This document shows positions 1 through 9,514 of a stretch of 64,000 nt of DNA, piece by piece. The notes below the pieces were generated by a model. That model had not been told where the DNA came from. It made no database searches and saw only the letters and a list, made by a program, of their open reading frames with translations. Origin of the DNA: Thiomonas bhubaneswarensis (GTDB lineage Bacteria > Pseudomonadota > Gammaproteobacteria > Burkholderiales > Burkholderiaceae_C); assembly GCF_001418255.1 (NCBI RefSeq), contig NZ_LIPV01000011.1, positions 1-64,000 on the forward strand, given 5' to 3'. A program made the translations under genes and the position numbers. The stretch's first letter is position 1; every line of letters starts with the position of its first letter.

Positions 1-862
<862 letters not shown>

Positions 863-911
863 GATTCAAACTCCTCAAGCCAACAATGATCGACAAAACA
901 ACGAAATCAAC

Positions 912-986
<75 letters not shown>

Positions 987-1055
987 ATGAACGCCAACGC
1001 GCTCAATGCAAAAAACGAAAGATCCTGAAAGACAACCGATACGCAAGACAGGAGG

Positions 1056-1129
1056 TGGAGCGGGAGACGGGAATCGAACCCGCGCCATTAGCTTGGAAGG
1101 CTAAGGTTCTACCATTGAACTACTCCCGC
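1056..1129 (-). tRNA. tRNA-Gly (anticodon TCC)
   Basis: 74 bases with encoded CCA. The acceptor arm is GCGGGAG/CTCCCGC. The anticodon loop CTTCCAA gives anticodon TCC (glycine, GGA). The T arm contains GGTTCGATTCCC. It is the middle tRNA of the Tyr-Gly-Thr array. Confidence 0.97.
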
Positions 1130-1285
1130 CTTGCCACGCTAACCCTGAGCTGGCGCGATCAAGGCTGCACTCCGCCTGTCAACTGCCGTTCATCTACCTC
1201 AACACCCACCAACCCTGCCATCACCGACCGCAACTCGCGACACCGAGAGAAATGGCCTTGTCGATGCTTCTCGAAACTTGGCGCC

Positions 1286-1371
1286 TGGTGGAGAGGGCTG
1301 GATTCGAACCAGCGTACTCGTTAGAGGGCAGATTTACAGTCTGCTGCCATTAACCACTCGGCCACCTCTCC
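1286..1371 (-). tRNA. tRNA-Tyr (anticodon GTA)
   Basis: 86-base class II tRNA with a long variable arm and encoded CCA. The acceptor arm is GGAGAGG/CCTCTCC. The anticodon loop CTGTAAA gives GTA (tyrosine). It is the first tRNA of the array, just downstream of a good sigma70-type promoter at 1386-1414. Confidence 0.97.
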
Positions 1372-1385
1372 GCAGCGAACCGCAG

Positions 1386-1414
1386 ATTCTTAGCGATTTT
1401 TGCGGCGATGTCAA
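1386..1414 (-). promoter_or_regulatory. Sigma70-type promoter of the tRNA-tuf operon
   Basis: On the minus strand a perfect TTGACA (-35) is followed after 16-17 bases by TAAGAAT (-10). It ends 14 bases before the tRNA-Tyr 5' end. It lies in the 54-base gap between the trpC stop and tRNA-Tyr, so it fits a stable-RNA promoter for the Tyr-Gly-Thr-tuf transcript. Called from consensus match and position only. Confidence 0.65.
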
Positions 1415-1425
1415 ATTCCAGGGCT

Positions 1426-2265
1426 TTACCCCGAAGAGCCGAAGAGCGCCTGCAAGGCCAGCCCGGGATCTTCGGCGCGCATGAAGGCCTCGCCGACGAG
1501 AAAGACCTGAACGCCCGCCTCGCGCATGCGACGGACATGCTCTGGCGCCAGAATGCCGCTTTCGGTCACGACAACGCGGTCGGCCGGAATGCGAGCCAGC
1601 AGGTCGAGCGTGGTTTCGAGCCGGGTTTCGAAGGTGCGCAGGTCGCGGTTGTTGACGCCGATCAGCGGCGTGCGCAGCGCCAGCGCGTCTTCCAGTTCGG
1701 CGGCGTTGTGCACCTCGACCAGCACATCGAGACCGTAGCTGATCGCCTCGGCCTCCAGATCGACCAGTTGCGCCCTCGGCAACGCGGCGGCAATCAGCAG
1801 CACGCAATCGGCCTGCATCGCAGCGGCCTCGGCGATCTGGTAGGCATCGACCATGAAGTCCTTGCGCAGCACCGGCAGATCGCAGGCGGCACGCGCCTGC
1901 TGCAGATAGGCGGTCGCGCCCTGGAAGTAGGTCACGTCGGTCAGCACCGACAGGCAAGTGGCGCCCGCAGCCGCGTAGCTGCGTGCAATCGCGGCCGGAT
2001 CGAAGTCGGCGCGCAGCACGCCGCGCGACGGACTGGCCTTCTTGACTTCGGCAATGACGGCAGGGCCGCCTGCTGCCACCTTGGCTTTCAGCGCGGCGGC
2101 AAATCCGCGCGGCGCGCTGCGGGCAGCTGCCTGCTCGCGCAGCGCCGACAGGGGCACGCGCGCTCGGGCGACGGCGACTTCCTCGGCCTTGGTCGCCAGA
2201 ATGCGCTGCAGGATGTCGCCCTGAGGACGCCCCGCCGCACTCGATGACCCTCCCTTGCCGCTCAT
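1426..2265 (-). CDS. trpC: Indole-3-glycerol-phosphate synthase
   Basis: Closes the indole ring in tryptophan synthesis, converting carboxyphenylamino-deoxyribulose 5-phosphate to indole-3-glycerol phosphate. The 279-residue single-domain (beta/alpha)8 protein shows family segments: [15 protein letters not shown] at the start, [46 protein letters not shown] and [10 protein letters not shown]. The frame is open further upstream, but the ATG at 2265 overlaps the trpD stop as ATGA, which signals translational coupling and fits the family length. There is no fused TrpF domain. It is last in trpE-G-D-C; trpF, trpB and trpA are not in the window. Confidence 0.96.
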   Translation of the reverse strand: MSGKGGSSSAAGRPQGDILQRILATKAEEVAVARARVPLSALREQAAARSAPRGFAAALKAKVAAGGPAVIAEVKKASPSRGVLRADFDPAAIARSYAAAGATCLSVLTDVTYFQGATAYLQQARAACDLPVLRKDFMVDAYQIAEAAAMQADCVLLIAAALPRAQLVDLEAEAISYGLDVLVEVHNAAELEDALALRTPLIGVNNRDLRTFETRLETTLDLLARIPADRVVVTESGILAPEHVRRMREAGVQVFLVGEAFMRAEDPGLALQALFGSSG

Positions 2266-3305
2266 GCCGCCTCCGGCGCGCGCAGGGCGGAGGTCACGCG
2301 AACAAATTCCCGCATCTTCTCGCGGGCAGCGCCGCTGGCGATCGTCTCGCGCGCCATCTGCACGCCTTCGCTGAGGGTGGGTGCGACATTGGCGGCATAG
2401 AGCGCCACGCCGGCATTGAGCGCCACGATGTCGCGGGGCGGGCCATCCACATCGTTGAGCGCCTCGTGCATGAGTTCGATCGACTGCGCGGGCCCCTCCA
2501 CCCGCAGCGCCTCCAGTGGCGCCGCCTTCAGGCCAAGGTCGCCGGGGTGAATGGCGTATTCGCTGATCTGGCCGTTCTTGAGCTCGCCAATCAGCGTCTC
2601 GCCCGACAACGACACCTCGTCGAGTCCATCGAGCCCATGGACCACCACGGCATGCTCGCTGCCCAGACGCTGCAGCACGCGCACCATGATGCCCACCAGA
2701 TCGGGATGGAACACCCCAAGCAGTTGGTTGGGCGCACCGGCCGGATTGGTCAGCGGCCCGAGGATATTGAACAGGGTGCGCACCCCCAGTTCCTTGCGTA
2801 CGGGCGCCGCGTGCTTCATCGCCGGATGGTGGTTCGGCGCGAACATGAAGCCGATGCCGCATTCGGCCAGACTCTGCGCCACCTGCTGCGGCGTGAGCTG
2901 AATGTTCGCACCCAGCGCTTCGAGCGCATCGGCCGAGCCGGAGGAGGAGCTCACGCTGCGCCCCCCATGCTTGGCCACCTGCGCCCCGGCTGCCGCGACG
3001 ACGAACATGCTGGCGGTGGAGATGTTGAACGTGCGCGCCGAATCGCCGCCCGTGCCGACGATGTCGACCAGCCGCTTTTTGTCCTCCACCTCGACCGGCG
3101 TGGCGAACTCGCGCATCACCGTTGCGGCGGCGGTGATTTCGCCGATGGTTTCCTTCTTCACCCTCAGCCCGGTGATGAGCGCCGCCATCATCACCGGCGG
3201 CATTTCTCCGGTCATGATGCGCCGCATCAGCGCGATCATTTCGTCGTGAAAGATCTCGCGGTGTTCGATGACGCGAACCAGCGCCTCCTGATTACTGATG
3301 GTCAT
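2262..3305 (-). CDS. trpD: Anthranilate phosphoribosyltransferase
   Basis: Transfers phosphoribose from PRPP to anthranilate, the second committed step of tryptophan synthesis. 347 residues, the usual length. Landmarks are the N-terminal helical domain ([19 protein letters not shown]), the PRPP-binding glycine loop [40 protein letters not shown], the metal/substrate region [18 protein letters not shown] and [14 protein letters not shown]. It starts inside the 3' end of trpG (14-base overlap) and ends in an ATGA overlap with trpC, so the operon is tightly coupled. Confidence 0.97.
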   Translation of the reverse strand: MTISNQEALVRVIEHREIFHDEMIALMRRIMTGEMPPVMMAALITGLRVKKETIGEITAAATVMREFATPVEVEDKKRLVDIVGTGGDSARTFNISTASMFVVAAAGAQVAKHGGRSVSSSSGSADALEALGANIQLTPQQVAQSLAECGIGFMFAPNHHPAMKHAAPVRKELGVRTLFNILGPLTNPAGAPNQLLGVFHPDLVGIMVRVLQRLGSEHAVVVHGLDGLDEVSLSGETLIGELKNGQISEYAIHPGDLGLKAAPLEALRVEGPAQSIELMHEALNDVDGPPRDIVALNAGVALYAANVAPTLSEGVQMARETIASGAAREKMREFVRVTSALRAPEAA

Positions 3306-3882
3306 GGAAATGGCCCTCCTTCAGCGCCAGAAAATTCTGCAGCAATCGGTGCCCGTGCTCCGTCTCGATGGATTCGGGATGGAACTGCACCCCCTCGATG
3401 GCGAAATGGCGATGGCGCACGCCCATGATTTCTCCATCCTCGGTCTGCGCCGTGATCTCCAGCGCGGCGGGCAGGCTGGCGCGCTCGATCGCCAACGAGT
3501 GGTAGCGCACCACGGTGTAAGGGCTGGGCAGATCGGCGAACACGCCGCGGCCGTCGTGGGTGATGGGGCTGGTCTTGCCGTGCATGATGTGCTGCGCCCG
3601 CACGATCCGGCCACCGAAGGCCGCACCGATGGCCTGATGCCCCAGACACACGCCCAGAATCGGCAGCCGCCCGGCGAAATACTGCAGCACCGGCACGGAA
3701 ATACCGGCCTCGCTGGGCGAGCATGGCCCGGGAGAAATGACGATGCGCTCGGGATGGAGCGCCGCGATGGCTTCGAGATCGAGCTCATCGTTGCGCACGG
3801 TGTGCACATCCTGGCCGAGCTCGCCAAAATATTGCACCAGGTTGTAGGTAAAACTGTCGTAGTTGTCGATCATCAGCAGCAT
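3292..3882 (-). CDS. trpG: Anthranilate synthase component II (glutamine amidotransferase)
   Basis: Class I glutamine amidotransferase that supplies ammonia to TrpE for anthranilate formation; such proteins often also serve folate synthesis (PabA role). 196 residues, starting [20 protein letters not shown]. The catalytic triad is visible: Cys79 in [10 protein letters not shown], with His168 and Glu170 in VQFHPESI. The frame is open for 39 codons upstream, but the family start is the ATG at 3882. It follows trpE by 41 bases and overlaps trpD by 14 bases. Confidence 0.96.
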   Translation of the reverse strand: MLLMIDNYDSFTYNLVQYFGELGQDVHTVRNDELDLEAIAALHPERIVISPGPCSPSEAGISVPVLQYFAGRLPILGVCLGHQAIGAAFGGRIVRAQHIMHGKTSPITHDGRGVFADLPSPYTVVRYHSLAIERASLPAALEITAQTEDGEIMGVRHRHFAIEGVQFHPESIETEHGHRLLQNFLALKEGHFHDHQ

Positions 3883-3923
3883 GGTGGACTCCGTGGGTCT
3901 CGTGGGAGGCGGCGGGTTGCGGC

Positions 3924-5429
3924 TCAGCCGTCCAGCCCTTCCTGCACCTGTTCGGCCGCGCGCAGCACGGCGCGCGCCTTGGCCTCGGTTTCCCGCCATT
4001 CCATCTCGGGCACGGAGTCGGCCACGACCCCGGCTGCGGCCTGCACGTACAGCCAGTTGTCCTTGACGATGCCGGTGCGGATGGCAATGGCCAGATCCAT
4101 GTCGCCAGCAAAGCTCCAGTAGCCCATCGCCCCGCCGTAGAGCCCGCGCCGCGTGGGTTCGAGTTCGTCGATGACTTCCATCGCCCGAATCTTGGGCGCG
4201 CCCGACAGCGTGCCCGCCGGAAAGGTGGCGCGCAGAACGTCCATGGCGGAATGGTCGGGCTGCAGCATGCCTTCGACATTGCTCACGATGTGCATCACGT
4301 GCGAGTAGCGCTCGATGGCAAACGCCTCGGTCACCTTGACGCTGCCGGTCTGCGCGATGCGACCCAGATCGTTGCGCGCCAGATCGATGAGCATCAGATG
4401 TTCGGCACGCTCTTTCGGATCGGCCAGCAGCTCGACCTCGTTGCGCTGATCGGCCTCCGGCGTGGCGCCACGCGGCCGCGTGCCCGCCAGAGGGCGGATG
4501 GTGACCTTGCGCCCCTCGGGCACGGCTTCTTCGCGCACCAGGATTTCGGGCGACGAGGCCGCAATCTGAAAGTCACCGAAGTTGAAGTAAATCATGTACG
4601 GCGACGGGTTCAGCGAGCGCAGCGCGCGGTAGAGCGACAGCGGCGAATCGCTGTACCGCTTGCGCAGCCTCTGCCCCACTTGCACCTGCATGAAATCGCC
4701 GGCGGCGATGTAGTCCTTCGCCCGCTCGACCGCCTTGAGGTAATCGGCCTTGTCGAACTCGCGCTCGATCGGCGTGACGCTGCTGCGCTGCATGGGCGGC
4801 GCCGAGACCGAGTAGCGCAACTGCTCGCGCAGGCTGCGCAGCCGCGAGCGCGCCTTGGTGTAGGCCTCGGGCTGGGCCGGATCGGCGTAGACGATGAGAT
4901 ACAGCCGCCCCGACAGATTGTCGATGACCGCCAGCTCCTCACACAGCATGAGCAGGATGTCGGGCATGCCCAGCGGATCAGGCTTGGGGTACTTGGCAGC
5001 CGAGGCCATCAGCCGAGGCTCGATGTAGCGCACGGCGTCGTAGCCGAAATAGCCCGCCAGGCCGCCACAGAAGCGCGGCATGCCCGGGGGCAGCGCCACC
5101 TTGAAACGGGCGTGGAACGCCTCGATGAAATCCAGTGGCGGCTGATCCGAGGTTTCGACCACGGCGCCGTCTCGCAGCACTTCGGTGAGGCCGTTTTTCA
5201 CCCGCAGTTGCGTGCGCGCGGTCAGGCCAATGAAAGAGTAGCGGCCGAAGCGCTCACCCCCCACCACGGATTCGAGCAAAAAGGTGTTGCGTCCACCGTC
5301 GGTGCCGTGCCCCAGCTTGAGGTACAGCGAAAGCGGCGTTTCCAGATCCGCCAGCGCTTCGGAGACGAGCGCAATGCGGTTATAGCCCTGGCGGGCCAGT
5401 TCCTTGAATTCGAGTTCGGTCATGTTCAT
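3924..5429 (-). CDS. trpE: Anthranilate synthase component I
   Basis: Chorismate-binding subunit that makes anthranilate from chorismate and ammonia; first gene of the trp operon. 501 residues. The N-terminal regulatory region includes [11 protein letters not shown] and [20 protein letters not shown]; the LLES element is the usual tryptophan feedback site. The C-terminal catalytic domain carries [57 protein letters not shown] and [19 protein letters not shown]. The start may be the ATG at 5429 or the second ATG two codons later, which better matches relatives beginning MTELEF. Confidence 0.97.
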   Translation of the reverse strand: MNMTELEFKELARQGYNRIALVSEALADLETPLSLYLKLGHGTDGGRNTFLLESVVGGERFGRYSFIGLTARTQLRVKNGLTEVLRDGAVVETSDQPPLDFIEAFHARFKVALPPGMPRFCGGLAGYFGYDAVRYIEPRLMASAAKYPKPDPLGMPDILLMLCEELAVIDNLSGRLYLIVYADPAQPEAYTKARSRLRSLREQLRYSVSAPPMQRSSVTPIEREFDKADYLKAVERAKDYIAAGDFMQVQVGQRLRKRYSDSPLSLYRALRSLNPSPYMIYFNFGDFQIAASSPEILVREEAVPEGRKVTIRPLAGTRPRGATPEADQRNEVELLADPKERAEHLMLIDLARNDLGRIAQTGSVKVTEAFAIERYSHVMHIVSNVEGMLQPDHSAMDVLRATFPAGTLSGAPKIRAMEVIDELEPTRRGLYGGAMGYWSFAGDMDLAIAIRTGIVKDNWLYVQAAAGVVADSVPEMEWRETEAKARAVLRAAEQVQEGLDG

Positions 5430-5536
5430 CTCGAGGGTCTGCCGCCCGACCCACGCGGGCAGCGGTCATCACGGGAGCGCAGACTGAGGCTAAGGGTCGA
5501 ACCCGCGCCACAAAAGGCGCAGAACCCAGGCCGTCT

Positions 5537-5629
5537 TTAGTGCGCGACAGCGGGCACGATCACGCAGGACCGCCAAGGCCAGGCCCCCCGGTCTCCCGAA
5601 CCCGATGCGTGTCGCCGATGGATGAACAT
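5537..5629 (-). CDS. Possible Trp-containing leader peptide upstream of trpE
   Basis: A 30-codon frame (ATG 5629, TAA 5537) in the 284-base gap before trpE contains two tryptophan codons close together, GAWPWR at residues 15-20, as expected of an attenuation leader. Downstream, GCGCC and GGCGC flank TTTTGT and could pair. Against it: there is no clear ribosome-binding site before the ATG and no U-rich run after the hairpin, so a classical intrinsic attenuator is not evident. Speculative. Confidence 0.25.
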   Translation of the reverse strand: MFIHRRHASGSGDRGAWPWRSCVIVPAVAH

Positions 5630-5713
5630 GAAAGTGTGAGCCGTGCAGAGCAATGCGAGTGAGAAATGTAGCAAATTCTCTAAGTCCGGCCCATCACATC
5701 GCCCTGCGGCCGT

Positions 5714-6178
5714 TCAGGCGTCGAAATGCTCCGGCATCTGCACCGCCACAACTTCGCCGCGGGCTGTGGCCACGCCCTGTGCGGACACGGTAGTCGTCAC
5801 CACGACCTTGCGGCCCTTGATTTCCTTGACAAGCCCGCGGATTTCCAGCTCGACGCCCAGCGGTGTGGGCTTGAGAAAGTCCACATGCAGCGAACCTGTG
5901 ACAAAGCGGAATGGCGGCTGCGAGTCCATCTCGCGGCCTTCGGCCCGGTACATCGCCGCAGCCGCCGTGCCGGTGCTGTGGCAATCGATCAGCGAAGCGA
6001 TCAGGCCGCCATAGACAAACCCCGGGACGGCGATGTGATACGGCTGGGGCGTGAACCGCGTCACCGTTTCGTCGCCATCCCAGACCGTCTTGATCTGATG
6101 GCCCTGCGCGTTGAGACGGCCGCAACCGTAGCAGTGCGCGAGCGGGTCTGGGTAGAAATCCTGAAAGGCCTTGGGCAT
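5714..6178 (-). CDS. PaaI-family hotdog thioesterase
   Basis: 154-residue single hotdog-fold protein, probably an acyl-CoA thioesterase in the cytoplasm. Features are YGCGRLNAQGHQIKTVWDGD near the N-terminus, the hotdog helix region PGFVYGGLIASLIDCHSTGTA and the strands GSLHVDFLKPTPLGVELEIRG. Start ATG 6178 is chosen because AGGAGATGTC precedes it; the frame is open further upstream without signal. It reads toward trpE but is separated by 284 bases, so is probably a distinct transcript. It diverges from the chalcone-isomerase-like gene at 6285 across a short region with a palindrome. The acyl substrate cannot be told. Confidence 0.85.
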   Translation of the reverse strand: MPKAFQDFYPDPLAHCYGCGRLNAQGHQIKTVWDGDETVTRFTPQPYHIAVPGFVYGGLIASLIDCHSTGTAAAAMYRAEGREMDSQPPFRFVTGSLHVDFLKPTPLGVELEIRGLVKEIKGRKVVVTTTVSAQGVATARGEVVAVQMPEHFDA

Positions 6179-6256
6179 GACATCTCCTTCTTGGCTTGGT
6201 GCAGAGCATGTTAGGGCCTGGATCCACTTGTCAAAGCGCGGCGTTTTGCGAAAAAT

Positions 6257-6268
6257 GAACGACCGTTC
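6257..6268. promoter_or_regulatory. Palindrome between divergent genes, possible TetR-type operator
   Basis: GAACGACCGTTC, with arms GAACG/CGTTC around AC, lies 16 bases before the ATG at 6285 and 78 bases before the thioesterase start at 6178. Short GAACG-type palindromes are typical of TetR-family operators, and the position could control both genes. No regulator gene is adjacent. Weak, from symmetry and position only. Confidence 0.3.
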
Positions 6269-6284
6269 GATTACAGGAGACATC

Positions 6285-6908
6285 ATGGATCACCGCGCCA
6301 AACCCTCGCTGCGCAAACTCGCTGCGGCTGCCGCCGTGCTTGCTTCGCTGGCCGCAGGGCTCGCCACGCCGAGCGCCCAGGCACTGACTCTGCACGGGGT
6401 GGACATCCCGTCCCAGGTGGAAGTCGGCGGCAAGACGCTCACGCTCAACGGCGCGGGAACCCGCTATGTCTTCCTGTTCAAGGTCTATACCGCCGCCCTG
6501 TACCTGCCGCAGAAAAGCTCGCAGCCGCAGGCGATCTACACCATGGCCGGCCCCAAGGAACTCAAGCTCACCATGCTGCGCGACGTCAGCGGCAAGGAGC
6601 TCGGCGACAAACTCAATGAAGGGGTCAAGAACAATCTGACTCCGCAGGAATTCAACGCCTTCATTCCCAGCCTCGTGCAGCTTGGCGGCCTGTTCGCGCA
6701 GAAGAGCCAGGTCAAGACGGGTGAGACGGTCACCATTCAGGAGATTCCCGGCAAGGGCACGACGATTGCCATCGACGGCATTCCGTCGGGCGGCGTGTTT
6801 ACCGAGCCGCAGTTTTTCAACTCCATGCTGAAGATCTGGCTGGGCAAAGACCCTGCCGAAGACCGGCTGAAACGAGCATTGCTGGGCAACGCCGACGACG
6901 GCAAGTGA
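6285..6908 (+). CDS. Secreted chalcone-isomerase-like protein (paralog 1)
   Basis: 207 residues with a Sec signal peptide (basic MDHRAKPSLRKL, hydrophobic core, cleavage after PSAQA near residue 33). The mature part carries the chalcone-isomerase-like fold signature of bacterial periplasmic proteins: HGVDIPSQVEVGGKTLTLNG, GTRYVFLFKVYTAALYLPQ and LRDVSGKELGDKLNEGV. Bacterial members lack a proven enzymatic role; fatty-acid binding has been proposed for the fold. AGGAGA precedes the ATG by 6 bases. It is followed 139 bases later by a diverged paralog, so this is a tandem duplication. Confidence 0.85.
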   Translation: MDHRAKPSLRKLAAAAAVLASLAAGLATPSAQALTLHGVDIPSQVEVGGKTLTLNGAGTRYVFLFKVYTAALYLPQKSSQPQAIYTMAGPKELKLTMLRDVSGKELGDKLNEGVKNNLTPQEFNAFIPSLVQLGGLFAQKSQVKTGETVTIQEIPGKGTTIAIDGIPSGGVFTEPQFFNSMLKIWLGKDPAEDRLKRALLGNADDGK

Positions 6909-7047
6909 GCCTTTCGGGCGCGCTGGCTTGCGCGCCGTCATGTTTGGTGACCACTCCAACACGACGTTTCGGTGAAAACCCGGACACCCAAGGGCCGGGT
7001 TCCTAAAATAAGATTTCGCTGATATTCGACCACCCGAGGAGTCCCCA

Positions 7048-7620
7048 ATGAAACAAGTCTGGGCCGCGACCGCCATTGCGCTGGCCGCCACCTTCAGTGC
7101 CGCCAGTGCTCAAGCCGCCGTGAACATCGGCGGCATGCCCATCATGCAAACCGCGCCGGCCAACGGCGTTCCGCTGCTGATCAACGGCGCGGGCGTCGTG
7201 AACATGGGCGGCAAGATGGCCGCCGCGGTCTACCTGCCGCAGAACACCACGTCGGCAAGCAGCATCATGACCATGCCCGGCGCCAAGTCGATCCGCCTGA
7301 CCGCCATGGCCAACATGTCGGCCGATGCGCTGGCCAAGGCGCTCGAAGCCGGTGTCAAGAAGGGGGTGTCCGCTGCGCAGTACGCCTCGTTCAAGCCCGC
7401 GATGGACGCCTTCGCCAAGCAACTCGCCAGCGTGAAGCAGATCCCCAAGGGTGAAACCGTGGAACTGCTGTTCGAGCCCTCCAACGGCATCGTGCTGATG
7501 GGCCCTGGCGCGCACATCATTCCGGGCACGGGCAACGCCGAGCTGTATCAGGCCATGCTGCGCATGCTGCCGGCCAGCGTGTTGTCGAACACCGCAATCC
7601 AGAAGCAGAACGTCAGCTGA
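7048..7620 (+). CDS. Secreted chalcone-isomerase-like protein (paralog 2)
   Basis: 190 residues with a short Sec signal peptide (MKQVWAATAIALAATFSAASAQA) and a mature region alignable by eye to the preceding gene: NIGGMPI, PLLINGAGVV, KMAAAVYLPQN, MPGAKSIRLTAMANMSADALAKALEAGV and ALLRML-like C-terminus (QAMLRMLPASVL). GAGGAG lies about 9 bases before the ATG. Function unknown, presumably like its neighbour. It ends 13 bases before a strong palindromic terminator. Confidence 0.82.
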   Translation: MKQVWAATAIALAATFSAASAQAAVNIGGMPIMQTAPANGVPLLINGAGVVNMGGKMAAAVYLPQNTTSASSIMTMPGAKSIRLTAMANMSADALAKALEAGVKKGVSAAQYASFKPAMDAFAKQLASVKQIPKGETVELLFEPSNGIVLMGPGAHIIPGTGNAELYQAMLRMLPASVLSNTAIQKQNVS

Positions 7621-7633
7621 GCGCGATCTCTAA

Positions 7634-7676
7634 GCCAATGAAAAAGGCGCCCTCGCAGGGCGCCTTTTTCATTGGC
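7634..7676. terminator. Bidirectional rho-independent terminator, 20-bp perfect arms
   Basis: 43-base palindrome: two perfectly complementary 20-base arms around the loop CGC. The GC-rich inner stem (AGGCGCCCT/AGGGCGCCT) is flanked by AAAAA on one side and TTTTT on the other, so it works as an intrinsic terminator in both directions. It sits exactly between the convergent genes ending at 7620 (plus) and 7683 (minus). Confidence 0.92.
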
Positions 7677-7682
7677 CTGCGC

Positions 7683-8384
7683 TCAGGCCGGGAGTAGATC
7701 GCCGATGCGGTCGGCAAAGGCGTCGGCGTCGGCTGTACGGATAGGCTCGCCGTGGTTGTAGCCGTAGGTGACCAGCGCCACCGGGCAGCCCGCTGCGCGT
7801 GCGGCCAGCGCGTCGTTCTGCGAATCGCCGATCATCAGCACCAGCGCGGGCGGCAGACCGAGTTGTTTGCAGGTTTCCAGCAAGGGCATGGGATCGGGCT
7901 TTTTGCGCGGGAAGGCATCGCCGCCGTTGACCAGCTCGAAATACTGCAGCAGGCCTTTGATCTGCAGCAGCTGGCGCGCCAGCCCGGTGGGCTTGTTGGT
8001 GGCGCAGGCCAGACGCAGCCCGGCGGCCTTGAGCGCGGCGACACCCTCGACGACCCCGGGAAAGGGATCGGCGAACTCGCCGTTGAGCTGGGCATATTGC
8101 TGCAGATAGGTGTCGAGCGCACGGGCGTACAAGGCCTGCGCCTGCTCGTCGGGCAGATGAATGCGCAAAACTTGCAGCACCAGATATTCCGACCCCTTGC
8201 CGATGCGGTGCTCGACCTGCTCGCGGCTGACCGCAGGCAGACCCAGCACGTCCATGGTGCGCTGCATGGCGGCGTGCAGATCACCCAGGGTGTCGATCAT
8301 GGTGCCGTCGAGATCAACGATGGCGCCCTGCACGGCGTGGCCCGCCAGCATCACGCCGTCAGGCGTGGTGTTACGCGCGTCCAT
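7683..8384 (-). CDS. gph: Phosphoglycolate phosphatase (HAD superfamily)
   Basis: Dephosphorylates 2-phosphoglycolate. 233 residues with HAD motifs in order: IVDLDGTMIDT (nucleophile Asp, about residues 23-33), CATNKPTG (motif II Thr), a Lys in FPRKKPDPMPL (motif III) and MIGDSQNDALAA (motif IV). The capping helical region GLPAVSREQVEHRIGKGSEYL is typical of Gph. Its ATG shares one base with the rpe stop (TGATG), so the two are coupled. In related bacteria rpe-gph often leads into trpE; here other genes intervene. Confidence 0.93.
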   Translation of the reverse strand: MDARNTTPDGVMLAGHAVQGAIVDLDGTMIDTLGDLHAAMQRTMDVLGLPAVSREQVEHRIGKGSEYLVLQVLRIHLPDEQAQALYARALDTYLQQYAQLNGEFADPFPGVVEGVAALKAAGLRLACATNKPTGLARQLLQIKGLLQYFELVNGGDAFPRKKPDPMPLLETCKQLGLPPALVLMIGDSQNDALAARAAGCPVALVTYGYNHGEPIRTADADAFADRIGDLLPA

Positions 8385-9082
8385 CAGGCGACTTGCGCGA
8401 GCTGGGCGCGCATGGCGTCGATCACGGCCTTGTAGTCGGGTTTGCCGAAAATGGCGCTGCCTGCGACGAAGGTATCCACCCCCGCGGCGGCGGCCGCGGC
8501 GATGTTGTCGGGCTTGATGCCGCCGTCGATCTCCAGCAGGATGTCGCGGCCTGACTGCGCCTTGTAGGCGTCGAGCTTGGCGCGCACCTGCCGGGCCTTG
8601 GGCAGGCTGCTCTCGATGAAACTCTGACCGCCGAAGCCCGGGTTCACGCTCATCAGCAGCACCAAATCGACCTTGTCCATGACGTAGTCGAGCACGCCCA
8701 GCGGCGTGGCGGGGTTGAAAACCAGCCCGGCCTTGGCGCCTCCGTCGCGGATCATCTGCAGCGTGCGGTCCACATGCTTGCTGGCCTCGGGGTGGAAGCT
8801 GACGATGTCGGCCCCGGCCTTGACGAACGATTGCGCGATGGCATCCACCGGTTCGACCATCAGGTGCACATCGAGCGTGATGGGGGTGCCGTCGGCCTTC
8901 TTGCAGTAGGGCTTGATGGCCTCGGCCACCAGCGGGCCGATGGTGAGGTTGGGCACGTAATGGTTGTCCATCACGTCGAAGTGGATGAAATCGGCGCCGG
9001 CGTCAATGACGTTGCGCACCTCCTCGCCCAGACGGGCAAAGTCGGCCGAGAGAATGCTGGGGGCGATGCGGTAGGTTTTCAT
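8384..9082 (-). CDS. rpe: Ribulose-phosphate 3-epimerase
   Basis: Interconverts ribulose 5-phosphate and xylulose 5-phosphate in the pentose phosphate / Calvin pathways. 232-residue TIM barrel with all family blocks: [77 protein letters not shown] and FVAGSAIFG. The frame is open beyond the start, but ATG 9082 gives the family N-terminus MKTYRIAPS. It diverges from apaG across 57 bases. Confidence 0.97.
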   Translation of the reverse strand: MKTYRIAPSILSADFARLGEEVRNVIDAGADFIHFDVMDNHYVPNLTIGPLVAEAIKPYCKKADGTPITLDVHLMVEPVDAIAQSFVKAGADIVSFHPEASKHVDRTLQMIRDGGAKAGLVFNPATPLGVLDYVMDKVDLVLLMSVNPGFGGQSFIESSLPKARQVRAKLDAYKAQSGRDILLEIDGGIKPDNIAAAAAAGVDTFVAGSAIFGKPDYKAVIDAMRAQLAQVA

Positions 9083-9139
9083 GGCTGCGGATTCTAGGCC
9101 AACGCCGCGCAGCCCCGATAGACTTCTAGAATTGGCCGA

Positions 9140-9514
9140 ATGTCTACTTACCAGTTCTCCGTTTCGGTCATCCCGCAGTTTCTTCCGGAGCAGTCCGACC
9201 CGGAGCAGGGGGTCTATGCCTACAGTTACACGGTGACCGTCATCAACACCGGCGGCGTGAGCGCGCAGCTCATTTCGCGCCACTGGATCATCACCGACGG
9301 CGCGGGCAAGGTGGAGGAAGTCAGAGGCCTGGGGGTGGTGGGTCAGCAGCCCCTGCTCAAACCGGGTGAGGCGTTTGAGTACACCAGCTGGTCGCAACTG
9401 AGCACGCCGATGGGCAGCATGAGGGGCAGTTATTTCTGCGTCGCCGAAGACGGGACGCGCTTCGAGGCGGTCATTCCCGAGTTTGCACTGGTGCAGCCGC
9501 GGAGCCTGCATTGA
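9140..9514 (+). CDS. apaG: ApaG/CorD-family protein
   Basis: 124-residue single immunoglobulin-like domain (DUF525): [61 protein letters not shown] and [12 protein letters not shown]. ApaG/CorD proteins are linked to divalent-metal tolerance and iron-sulfur cluster protection, but the biochemical role is unsettled. The gene ends in TGATG overlap with the next gene, so the pair is translationally coupled. Confidence 0.93.
   Translation: MSTYQFSVSVIPQFLPEQSDPEQGVYAYSYTVTVINTGGVSAQLISRHWIITDGAGKVEEVRGLGVVGQQPLLKPGEAFEYTSWSQLSTPMGSMRGSYFCVAEDGTRFEAVIPEFALVQPRSLH

Noticed and set aside
7634-7676. Terminal inverted repeat of a mobile element
   Set aside because: The arms are separated by only three bases and flanked by A and T runs between convergent genes, so an intrinsic terminator explains it fully.
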